A DNA stretch of 64,000 nucleotides, taken from NCBI RefSeq assembly GCF_011801145.1, contig NZ_CP046172.1:7068001-7132000 (forward strand). Direction: 5' to 3'. The notes beneath the pieces were generated by a model. The model searched no databases, was not told where the DNA came from, and saw only the letters and a program-made list of their open reading frames with translations. The DNA comes from Nocardia arthritidis. GTDB taxonomy: Bacteria > Actinomycetota > Actinomycetes > Mycobacteriales > Mycobacteriaceae. Shown here in pieces: positions 18,001-25,292 of this stretch. How positions within the stretch are numbered: the stretch's first letter is position 1; each line of letters begins with the position of its first letter. A program made the translations under genes and the position numbers.

Positions 18001-19827
18001 GTCGACGCCACCCAGCCGGAGCAGCTCCGCGATCCGCCGGGCGGGTAGCTCGGCATCCACCGGCAGATAGGCCGCACCGGATTTGCAGACACCGAGTGCG
18101 GCCGCGATCTGCTCCCAGCCCTTGCGCATGCAGATCGCCACCAGTTGACCGGGACGAGCCTGCGCACGCTGCAACCAGGCGGCCACGGTGTCGGAGAACT
18201 CATCCAATTCCGCGTAGCTGAGCCGGATTCGATCATCGATGATCGCCTCGGCCTGCGGTCGCGCGGCAGCCATGGCCCGGAATCCGTCGTGCAATGCGAT
18301 ATCGGTCGGCAGCGGTCCGGCGGTGTCGTTCCAATCCTCGACAACACGCCGGTACTCCGCGGTCGGCAATATCGGTACCGCGCCGATCGGGCGTTCGGGG
18401 GCCTCGAGCAGTTCGTCCAGCAGGACCGTGAAGCGATCGGTGAAACGCCGCACCGTCGACCGATCGAAGAGATCGGTGCTGTACTCCCAGCTTCCGTGCA
18501 TGCCGTCGGCGGATTCGGCCAGTGACAGGGTGAGATCGAACTGGGCGACGGTGCGCGGCAGTTCCAGTGAGGTGGCGGTCAATTCGGGGGTCAGTGCGAT
18601 CTCGCCGCCCGCGCCGCCCATCCCCATCGCGGTCAGGCCGCTCATCTCGCGCGAGCGTGCCTGACGCAGCACGAACATCACATCGAACAGGGGCGAGCGG
18701 CCCAGATCCCGCGGAATCCGCAACCGCTCCACCAGCATTGGGAACGGCAGCGCCTGGTGGACCAGGGCATCCACGGAGGTCGAACGCACCTGCCGCACCA
18801 GATCGGCGAAAGTCGTCGCCGGATTCAGCCGCACCCGCAGCGGCAGCGCGTTATCGAAATAGCCTGCCACCGGGGCCCATTCGGCTTCCGTCCGACCGGT
18901 CATCGGTGTGCCGATCAGCAGATCGTGCTGGTTGCTGTGCCGGTGCAGGAAGACGGCGAAGACGGTGAGCAGCGTCTGATAGGTGGTGGCGCCGGTGGCG
19001 CGGGCGAATTCGCGCACCCGGTCCGCGGTCCGCGCCTCGATCCGGAATCCGTGCAGCGCCCCACGGAACGACTTGCTCTGCGGCCGCGGCCGATCGGTCG
19101 GCAGCTGGAGTACGGGAAGCGGACCGGTGAGCTTGTCCCGCCAGTGCTCCCACAGTCGCTGTCCCTCCGGACCGGCCAGCATTCGGGACTGCCATCTCGT
19201 GAACTCCGCGTAGTGCCGGGTCATCGGCGCGAGAACCGGTTCGGTTCCGGCGATTTCGGCCCGGTATAGCGCGGCCAGATCGTTCACCAGCAAAACCAGC
19301 GTCCAGAACTCGCCGACGATGTGATGCACCACCAGCAGCGCGACGTGTTCATCCGGGGCGGTGCGATAGATGCCGAGCCGAATGAGCGGACCGGTGGCCA
19401 GATCGAAGGGGCGGTCGACCTCGGCGGCAAGGTGTGCCGTGAGCTCCCGTTCGCCCCATCCGGTGGCATCGGTCTCCGATATCCGCAGTGTCTCGGCCGC
19501 GATCTCCTCCTGGTGCGGCTCTGCGTGGTCGTCGGTGACGATGCGGGAGCAGAGCACGCGATGGCGCTGCGCGAGCCCGGCCACCGCACGGCGCAACGCG
19601 ACCCGATCCAGCGGCCCGTGCAGGACCAGCGCCTCACCGAGGTTGTACGCGGTGGCGTCGGGCGCGAGTTGATGCAGGAACCACAGGGCGCGTTGCCCAT
19701 AGGACAGCGGCCATCGGGGCGTGCGGCGCTGCGCCCGGTCACGCAGGAGCGTGGCCAGCAGTCGCCGCTTCTCGGTCGATGAGAGATGCCGAACCGGATC
19801 GGATTCGGCGACTCGGGAATTCGTCAT
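12097..19827 (-). CDS. Two-module NRPS with terminal thioester reductase: C-A-PCP-C-A-PCP-R
   Basis: 2576-aa assembly-line enzyme. C1 spans about 40-480, with HHIVGEF at 168-174 (the usual Asp of HHxxxDG is Glu). A1 is at 500-1010; its pocket residues read DLYNLSLIWK, the known cysteine code (FDLSVYD at 704, MWNSV at 747, LMSGDW near 791, SLGG near 816, SIW near 824). PCP1 is at 1035-1100 with Ser in GGDS. C2 is at 1120-1550 with an intact HHLLLDG. A2 is at 1570-2080 with code about DAEDIGTVVK; its two acidic residues suggest a basic substrate. PCP2 is at 2105-2170 (GGQS). The reductase domain is at 2210-2576 with GATGFVG and YPQTK. No TE is present, so release should be reductive. ATG overlaps the PKS stop by 4 nt. 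Confidence 0.95.
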   Translation of the reverse strand: MTNSRVAESDPVRHLSSTEKRRLLATLLRDRAQRRTPRWPLSYGQRALWFLHQLAPDATAYNLGEALVLHGPLDRVALRRAVAGLAQRHRVLCSRIVTDDHAEPHQEEIAAETLRISETDATGWGERELTAHLAAEVDRPFDLATGPLIRLGIYRTAPDEHVALLVVHHIVGEFWTLVLLVNDLAALYRAEIAGTEPVLAPMTRHYAEFTRWQSRMLAGPEGQRLWEHWRDKLTGPLPVLQLPTDRPRPQSKSFRGALHGFRIEARTADRVREFARATGATTYQTLLTVFAVFLHRHSNQHDLLIGTPMTGRTEAEWAPVAGYFDNALPLRVRLNPATTFADLVRQVRSTSVDALVHQALPFPMLVERLRIPRDLGRSPLFDVMFVLRQARSREMSGLTAMGMGGAGGEIALTPELTATSLELPRTVAQFDLTLSLAESADGMHGSWEYSTDLFDRSTVRRFTDRFTVLLDELLEAPERPIGAVPILPTAEYRRVVEDWNDTAGPLPTDIALHDGFRAMAAARPQAEAIIDDRIRLSYAELDEFSDTVAAWLQRAQARPGQLVAICMRKGWEQIAAALGVCKSGAAYLPVDAELPARRIAELLRLGGVDHVLVQPGTRAVIPAEFSGHVFDIDVPTLRATAATPRVLPADPHRLAYVIFTSGSTGTPKGVIIDHLGATNTIRDMNSRFAVDENDRVLALSSLSFDLSVYDIFGVLAAGGAIVVPRATGRKDPAHWLELTVRERVTMWNSVPALAGLVAEEAEHTSRDALGLPAPGRLRLPTIPLGSVRICLMSGDWIPLSLPDRLRALNPSMQVISLGGATEASIWSICYPVHLVDPQWTSIPYGRPMTNQRFHILNEAGYPCPPGVTGELHIGGVGVALGYWRDTERTEERFITHPEFGRLYRTGDLGRYHPDGLIEFLGRSDQQVKIGGYRIELGEIEAVLREHGAIRDAVVLAIGGHLVGYIVVDTEGHAGTEVAELADRHCRAVLPAYMVPPEIIAVERFPLSSNGKVDRNALAAMAAGHGGADAAGPTDERQTLLCGLLAELLDRPDIGIGADFFALGGDSVLAIRLSAAARRAGLLLTPEQIFAHRTVLGMASVSTPAEPDPGAHWDAETARSQQFSPMQQTMLMHCVTQESPQLYCEQIRLRLSGPVQVDALRTAWQHVLDRHETLRMRFGFDSLGRPVQQVGAADDVTIAVVDLRELDPDEGERQLTQLLENDREQGFPDLAGPLLMRWTLVQRCAEHFELIWTHHHLLLDGWSLGTVLREVMSCYRAVFHGRPPTLVEPPRYSALLARHAAMCAERAAAQELFWRTELAGLTAPTRALPPDKPLQDSALRHGTRELRFTADETAAVRRGAIALGVTVNTIFQAAWALLLARWTGESDVVFGVTITGRSAELDGMESAVGLFINTLPLRVPVDPAVLVATWLRSIQDRQLRISANDGLTLAQVERCSGLVRSVGEMTLFDTILVFENYPAAHDLDAEGTGLSITDVQFDEATGTPLMLYVIPETEMVLRATFAAALDEQHVHGILAQVRTAVLELLRGPDRRIDRIPSLPASERDRAVLNGGPLSVPARPVVDLILECARRQPTAIAVEHGTRQLTYQELELAAQQLACNVIRHGVRPDQLVAVLLPNGIEAVVAIVGVLLAGAGYLPMDPVGPRSRMEAILADAEPSVIITSSQYVDLVENRREDVILIDHAMSVDCAASVGSDFVSAFRPVSSAGTDDAAYAIYTSGSTGRPNGVLITRGALASFVAGARDSYRLTPDDRVLQFAPLHFDASVEEIFLTLVTGATLVVRTAQMLQSIPHFVDACARQRIGVLDLPTAFWHELTHALATGLAVLPDSVRMVIIGGEGALPERVVQWNNMTGGSVRLLNTYGPTEATVVATAADLNVAGIRGPGDTVPIGVPLPGVRAAVLDQHGQPAAPNAVGELYLIGAGLAREYVRQPELTSERFAPLTQLAGRPRAYRTGDLVRRGEDGRLVFVGRIDEQFKISGHRVDPAEIETLLLGHPGVAEAAVVGRVLADGAKHLSAHIVPAASAVCPSSAQLRRYLGSVLPAASIPGSVVMLEWLPRTASGKVDRGALRNSPLVTEATQSSGAAPTTELERAVLTVWEQVLGVRISSTTEDFFQLGGQSLQTIQAVNRIGAALGRDVPVALLFRHPTVAGLAAALDCEPGAAPRRITGLPPAALADAILTDDVVSSASAPVLPSPLRRVLLTGATGFVGAHLLTALLAQTDAQVVCLVRADDAAQGLARIQRALAGQRLSDDALNDRVVVLPADLTMPRLGLDDQQFTELSVSCDAIYHNAAVVDIGRTYSSLRAANVVATREILRLAAAHRSIPVHYVSTLSVAAPARIRPDVAEEFLPAHEDLWDGYPQTKWVSERLLQQAAERGLPVAVYRLGRVTGATGTGIINTKDLLWRMLLASIRTGTVPDLDASEVWTPVDFVGPAIVRLSLAEQPDGRVFNLAPVPAVNLADIFSGVREYGFPLTTRPITQWRDTLAADPTTDHTVLAFLDLRSDDADRALSFESLGTVHNANVVRGLAASTLRCTPIDRELLHRYLDHCIDTGLLPPP

Positions 19828-22800
19828 GCCAGCCCCTCGATATCGGCGTCTTCGGCGTATTCGGCCAGGAGTGTGTCCAGTTCCGTTTCCGACAGCTCAT
19901 CGAGCCGGTCCAGCAGCGCCTCGGGGGCGAGGTTGTCCGGCGACACCGCCGCCGGGTTCTGCAACTGGTCGGTCACGTACTCGGCCAACTCGCGCAGGGT
20001 CGGTCCCTGCAGAATGAGCGCGGTCGGCACGCGCATCGAAAAGGCCGATTCGATGCGGTTTTTCAGCTCCAGACCCATCAGCGAGTCCAAACCCAGCGCG
20101 GTGAGCGGGGTATTCAGCGCGACCCGCTCCGGTTCGGTGTCGAGGGTCTGTGCCAACCTGGCCCGAAGTTCGGTGCTGATTCGCTCGACCCGCTCCGCGG
20201 GATCCGCGTCGAGCAGATCCGCGAGGTCGATCGCGCCGGTGTCCCCGCTCCCGACCGAGTCATCCGGACCGGCCGTTGGGGACGAGGCGCCGAGCAGATC
20301 GCCGAGCAATCCGGCCCCGATGCGTCCACCCGCGATGCGTTGCCAGCGTTGCCAATCCGCATCGAGGACGGCCACCACCGCACTGTCGTCCGCGAGGGCA
20401 CGACTCAGGGCCGCCAGGGCAGCCTGCGGTTCCATCGGCCGCAGACCCACCGCGGTGAGCCGATCCGCCACATGCGAGTCGGCGACCATCCCGGCACCCG
20501 CCCACGGCCCCCAGGCGACGCTCACCGCGGGCAGCCCGCTGCCCCGGCGGTACTGCGCCAACCCATCGAGAAATGTGTTGGCCGCGGCATATCCGGACTG
20601 ACCTGGGGAGCCGAGCACACCGGCGACCGAGGAGCACAGGACGAAGAAGTCCAGGTCCGATGCCGCCGTCGCGCGGTGCAGGTGCCAGCCACCGTCGACC
20701 TTCGGGGCCAGTACCGTGGCCACCCGGGGCCAGGTTTGCTGGTGCAGCAGAACATCATTCAGCACGCCCGCGGCATGCACCAGACCGCGCAGCGGCGGGA
20801 ATTCCCGCCGGATCCGCTCGATGACCTCGTCGGCCTGGTGCGGGTCGGCGACATCGCCTCGCACGTAATGGACCTCGGCGGGCCCGGCGGCCAGTGCCGC
20901 GATCGTCGAGCGCCCCTGGTCGGCGAGTTCGGAGCGGCCGTTGAGCAGGATCGTCCTCGCGCCCTGCGCGATCAACCACCGCGCGATGGCGAGGCCGACT
21001 CCGCCGAGCCCGCCGGTGATCAGGTAACTGGCGGCCGGCCGGATCCGCACCGCTGCTTCCGAATACGTCCGATCCAGCTCGGCCAGCCGCGGCGTGAACC
21101 ACGACTGGGCCCGATGTGCCTGTTGCACACCATTTTCCGAACTGATCAGCAGATCGACCAGGGCCTCGGCCTCGCCGGTCACCGAGCCGTCGGGATCGAG
21201 GTCCACCAGACCGCCGAAGGTCGTCGGACTTTCCCCGGCCAGCGTCCGCCCCAAACCCCACAAGATGGTTTGGCGGGGATCGATCGGTTCCCGCGTTATT
21301 CGCTGCGCGCCCCTGGTGATCAGCCACACCGGCCCATCGGCGGCGGTTGCCCAGCCGTTGAGCATCGGAATAAGGTCGCGGACAAGCGAATTCGCTGTCT
21401 CCGCGGGCTCCGCGGCGGCGGATTCGAGCGGAATCAGGTCCAGCGCGGGCAGATACAGTACCCCGCGCCACGGCGCCGCGGCGAGGCTGCGCCAGTGATC
21501 GGGATCGGTGATATCGAGCGGTTGCCGCCGGCCGTCCGGGTGGCGCAGTTCCCAGCCCGCGTCGACGGCGGCGATGACCGCGCACGGCTCGCCGCGTTCG
21601 GCCAGTATCGCCAGGATCTGAGCGCCGAGGTCACCGCGAGGCGACCACACCAGCCACGAACCGATCCGTTCCGCGCCGGGCCCCGGCTGCGGGGTCGAGG
21701 CAGGCTGCCACTGAATGTCGTAGCGGCGCACCGCATGTGGTCCGGTGAGCCCCACCTGCTCGGGCTCCATCGTGGTCAGCCGCACGCCCTCGAACACCAG
21801 CACCGGGCGACCGCGCTCATCGTGCACCCGGATATCGGCCAGCACCTGGCAACTGCGCCGCCCTGCCATCCCCCGATGTGAGACCTCCAGGACCTCGATT
21901 TCGCCCCATGCCGCCGTCACCGGCCGCCGCGCGAGCACCACCCGCCGGACGGCCAGGGGGACCAGCAGGTTGCCCTGGCTGGTCAGCTCGTGAATCACGG
22001 TGTCGGGCAGGGCACCGGCCATCGCTTGGAAACACGCGTCCACGAAACCGGGGACCGCGACCACGTCGGCCGCCACGCCATCGGGCCTGCCCAGCATGAA
22101 CCGGGTGGACCCCGAATCCGGTCGCACCCAGCGGATCCACTGGAAGGTCGGGCCCAGCCGCAGACCCCGCCGGTCCGCTTCGGCATAGAAATCCGCCCCG
22201 TCCATCGCGTCGCCGGGGCGCACCGGGTCGGGCGGCTCGTAGGCGACCGATGAGCACAGCCCGGCCCTGAACCTGGCGTGAATGCTCCAGTGCTGCGGCC
22301 GTCCCCCCTCGGCGGGCGCGCTGTGCACCTCGACATCCCAGGAGCCCGGCTCGGTCGGCGTCAGATGGCATTGCGCCAGGTGCTGCTGGTCGCCCGCGAG
22401 TACGAGCGGGCGAGTGAAGGCGACGTCGGACAGCTCCAGATCCGCGGTGCTGTTCGCCAGATGCCAGATCGAGCCCGCCGCGGCGGTCAACCAATACGCA
22501 CCCGGCACGACAACGCGACCGAACAGCCGATGATCACCGAGATCCGATGGCTGGCTCTCGCCCAGTACCTGCTCGAAAACCGCTGCGCCGGAAGGTAACC
22601 ACACGGGTGTTCCGGCATAGGGAACCGTTGGTCCGGAGGGCGACCCCGGCGTCTCGCTCCGGGCCAGCCGTGCCAAGGTTTGCCGACCGCGTTCGACGAA
22701 CTTGTTGGGATGGGTGACGCTCTCGAAGGGATAGGTCGGCACGCGACGTATCCGGCCGGGCCGGTCGCGGTGATACTGCGCCCAATCGATTTGCGCACCG

Positions 22801-25292
22801 AAGGTGTACAGCGTGGCCAGTGCCCGCTGCACCCGTTGCGGCTCCGAGCCGGTGCCGACCATGGCGGGCAGTGCGTGCACCTGCGCCTGCTCGACACCGC
22901 GGTGCACCAATCCGGCCAGGACGCCGCCGGGCCCGATCTCGACCATGAGCGTGCAACCCGCGTCGACGAGCGTCTGTGTTCCGGCGGCGAACCGCACCGT
23001 TTCGCGGACATGCCGACGCCAGTACGCCGGTTCGCTCAACTCGACGTCGGCGAACTTGCCGGTCAGATCCGAGACGAAGGCGGTGTGCGGCGCACGAGTC
23101 ACGGCCCGCGCCACCTGCTGTTCGAATTCCGCGAGTACCGGATCCATCAGCGCGGAGTGGAACGCCCGGCCGACCGGGAGCCGGCGGGTCGATACCCCGG
23201 CGGCGGACAATCGCGAAATCACCTCACCGACAGCCGGTTCCGCACCGGAGATGGTGACCGCGGCCGGACCGTTGACCGCGGCCACCGCGACCTCACGATC
23301 ACCGATCGCCTTGCGTACCTCGTCCACCCCGGCGACCACCGCGTACATGGCACCCGGTGCGGTGTGCTGCATGAGCCGCCCGCGGACCGCCACCAAACCG
23401 GCGGCGGTATCCAGATCGAAGACACCGGCCGCGCACGCCGCCGCATAGGCGCCGACACTGTGCCCGATCACGGCATCCGGTCGCACCCCCATCGACTGCC
23501 ACAGGGCGGTGCTCGCGTATTCGAAGGCGAACAGCGCCGGTTGGGCGTACTCGGTGCGGTCGAGCAGCTCGCCGGACCCGAACAGCAGCTCGAGTAGCGG
23601 GACGTCGAGATGCTCGCGCAGGGCCTCGGCGCAACGGTCCAGGGCCGCACGGAATATCGGCTCGGCGTGGTACAGCTCCCGCCCCATCCCGGCGCGCTGC
23701 GACCCCTGCCCGGAGTACAGAAACGCGATCCGGGCGGGACGGGCGTCGTCGGTGGCGGTCCCGCTCAACTCGGCGAGCCGGCGCGCGGCTTCGGCCGGGT
23801 CCCCCGCTACCACGGCGCCCCGGTGCGCGAAATGGGTGCGACCGGCGTTGACCGTCATGGCCATGTCCGGCAACGCGATTCGATCGGTATCCAGTGTCCG
23901 GCGGTAGTCCTGCGCCAGTCTCCGCAGACCGGTGTCGGTGCGGGCCGATACGGTGATCACCACGGGCCGGTCCGAGGTCGGCGTCGAGTCCCGGTCGACT
24001 GCGGGCGCCTCGAGCACCACGTGGGCATTGGTGCCGGACAAGCCGAAAGAGCTCACCCCGGCGATCCGCGGACCCTCCGACGGCCAGGATTCCGGTGCCG
24101 TGGGTATGCGAATCCGAGAGCCGTGCAACCGGATTCGAGAGTTGAGTTCCTTCAGGTTCAGATGCGGTGCGATGACGCCGTTTTCGAAGCACAGGATTGT
24201 CTTGACCAGACCCGCCATCCCGGCCGCGGCCTCCAGATGCCCGATATTGGTCTTGACCGACCCGACCAACAGCTCATGGCCGTTCGCTGTCATCGGCCCG
24301 AAGACATCACCGAGCGCGTCCAGTTCGATCGCGTCGCCGAGTGGCGTTCCGGTCCCGTGGGCTTCGATATAGCCGACCTCTTCCGGTGTCACCCCGGCAC
24401 TGGCCAGCGCCTCGCGGATCACCGCCCGCTGCGCCACCCCGTTGGGTGCGATGATGGAGGCGCTGCGACCGTCGTGCTTGACCGCCGACCCGCGAAGCAC
24501 GGCCAGCACTCGTTCTCCCTCGGACACCTCACGCAGCCGCTTCAGCACCAGCACCCCGCAGCCCTCACCGCGGCCGTATCCGTCGGCGCGGGCATCGAAG
24601 GTCTTGCAACGTCCATCCGCCGCGATCATTTTGGCGAGTGAGAGGTTGATCCAGATATCGGGCGACAGCAACAGGCTCACCCCGCCGACCAGTGCCATCC
24701 CGCATTCCCCGCGGCGCAGACTATCCGCGGCCAGGTGCAGCGCGACCAGGGACGAGGAACACGCGGTATCCAGGCTCAGCGCCGGGCCCTGCAGATCCAG
24801 GGCGTGTGCCAGCCGACCGGATGCCATGCCGTGCAACGTCCCGGGGCCGGTATAGGTCTCGATCATCTCCGGCGCCCCGGCCCAGATCTGCAGATTGAGG
24901 AAGTCGGTGCTCGAAACACCCACGAACACACCGGTATTGCTCCCGGCCAGCTGGTCCGCGGGCTGCCCGGCATCCTCCAGGGCCTCCCAGGTGGTTTCCA
25001 GCAGTATCCGGAACATCGGGTCGATACATCTGGCTTCCCGTGGCGCGATGCCGAAGAAGTCGGCGTCGAAATCCTCGACACCGTCGAGAAATGAACCGGC
25101 ACTTGCGTGCGTGCGCCCGGGCCGGTCGGGATCGGGGTGGTAGAACTGCCCGAGCCGATCCGGTGGAAAGGGCCGCACCGCATCCCGGCCCTCGGACAGC
25201 AGGGACCAGAATTCGGTGGGTCCCCGTCCCGCCCCGGGAAAACGGCACCCCATTCCGATAATGGCGATCTTCTCCTCGCGACGGTCGATCAT
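19824..25292 (-). CDS. Single-module type I polyketide synthase: KS-AT-DH-KR-ACP
   Basis: 1822-aa modular PKS. KS is at 5-430 with Cys in DTACSSS (178), His in EAHGTGT (312) and NIGHLEAAAG (His352). AT is at 520-830 with GHSVG (Ser612) and the AFHS motif (710) that favours malonyl-CoA. DH is at 905-1180 with HxxxGxxxxP (His921) and DACFQ (Asp1085). KR is at 1420-1640 with GGLGGVG and the YAAAN tyrosine (1568). ACP is at 1705-1775 with LGLDSL (Ser1737). There is no ER and no TE, so the chain should leave as a 2-enoyl thioester to the NRPS C1 domain. ATG 25292 overlaps the FAAL stop by 4 nt; the longer open frame upstream is antiphase FAAL sequence. The starter comes from the upstream FAAL-ACP. 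Confidence 0.95.
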   Translation of the reverse strand: MIDRREEKIAIIGMGCRFPGAGRGPTEFWSLLSEGRDAVRPFPPDRLGQFYHPDPDRPGRTHASAGSFLDGVEDFDADFFGIAPREARCIDPMFRILLETTWEALEDAGQPADQLAGSNTGVFVGVSSTDFLNLQIWAGAPEMIETYTGPGTLHGMASGRLAHALDLQGPALSLDTACSSSLVALHLAADSLRRGECGMALVGGVSLLLSPDIWINLSLAKMIAADGRCKTFDARADGYGRGEGCGVLVLKRLREVSEGERVLAVLRGSAVKHDGRSASIIAPNGVAQRAVIREALASAGVTPEEVGYIEAHGTGTPLGDAIELDALGDVFGPMTANGHELLVGSVKTNIGHLEAAAGMAGLVKTILCFENGVIAPHLNLKELNSRIRLHGSRIRIPTAPESWPSEGPRIAGVSSFGLSGTNAHVVLEAPAVDRDSTPTSDRPVVITVSARTDTGLRRLAQDYRRTLDTDRIALPDMAMTVNAGRTHFAHRGAVVAGDPAEAARRLAELSGTATDDARPARIAFLYSGQGSQRAGMGRELYHAEPIFRAALDRCAEALREHLDVPLLELLFGSGELLDRTEYAQPALFAFEYASTALWQSMGVRPDAVIGHSVGAYAAACAAGVFDLDTAAGLVAVRGRLMQHTAPGAMYAVVAGVDEVRKAIGDREVAVAAVNGPAAVTISGAEPAVGEVISRLSAAGVSTRRLPVGRAFHSALMDPVLAEFEQQVARAVTRAPHTAFVSDLTGKFADVELSEPAYWRRHVRETVRFAAGTQTLVDAGCTLMVEIGPGGVLAGLVHRGVEQAQVHALPAMVGTGSEPQRVQRALATLYTFGAQIDWAQYHRDRPGRIRRVPTYPFESVTHPNKFVERGRQTLARLARSETPGSPSGPTVPYAGTPVWLPSGAAVFEQVLGESQPSDLGDHRLFGRVVVPGAYWLTAAAGSIWHLANSTADLELSDVAFTRPLVLAGDQQHLAQCHLTPTEPGSWDVEVHSAPAEGGRPQHWSIHARFRAGLCSSVAYEPPDPVRPGDAMDGADFYAEADRRGLRLGPTFQWIRWVRPDSGSTRFMLGRPDGVAADVVAVPGFVDACFQAMAGALPDTVIHELTSQGNLLVPLAVRRVVLARRPVTAAWGEIEVLEVSHRGMAGRRSCQVLADIRVHDERGRPVLVFEGVRLTTMEPEQVGLTGPHAVRRYDIQWQPASTPQPGPGAERIGSWLVWSPRGDLGAQILAILAERGEPCAVIAAVDAGWELRHPDGRRQPLDITDPDHWRSLAAAPWRGVLYLPALDLIPLESAAAEPAETANSLVRDLIPMLNGWATAADGPVWLITRGAQRITREPIDPRQTILWGLGRTLAGESPTTFGGLVDLDPDGSVTGEAEALVDLLISSENGVQQAHRAQSWFTPRLAELDRTYSEAAVRIRPAASYLITGGLGGVGLAIARWLIAQGARTILLNGRSELADQGRSTIAALAAGPAEVHYVRGDVADPHQADEVIERIRREFPPLRGLVHAAGVLNDVLLHQQTWPRVATVLAPKVDGGWHLHRATAASDLDFFVLCSSVAGVLGSPGQSGYAAANTFLDGLAQYRRGSGLPAVSVAWGPWAGAGMVADSHVADRLTAVGLRPMEPQAALAALSRALADDSAVVAVLDADWQRWQRIAGGRIGAGLLGDLLGASSPTAGPDDSVGSGDTGAIDLADLLDADPAERVERISTELRARLAQTLDTEPERVALNTPLTALGLDSLMGLELKNRIESAFSMRVPTALILQGPTLRELAEYVTDQLQNPAAVSPDNLAPEALLDRLDELSETELDTLLAEYAEDADIEGLA

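Noticed and set aside
19779..21881. 700-codon open frame on the plus strand inside the PKS gene
   Set aside because: It is antisense to the KR/DH coding sequence, is Arg/Gly/Pro-rich, and has no ribosome site; a GC-rich shadow frame.
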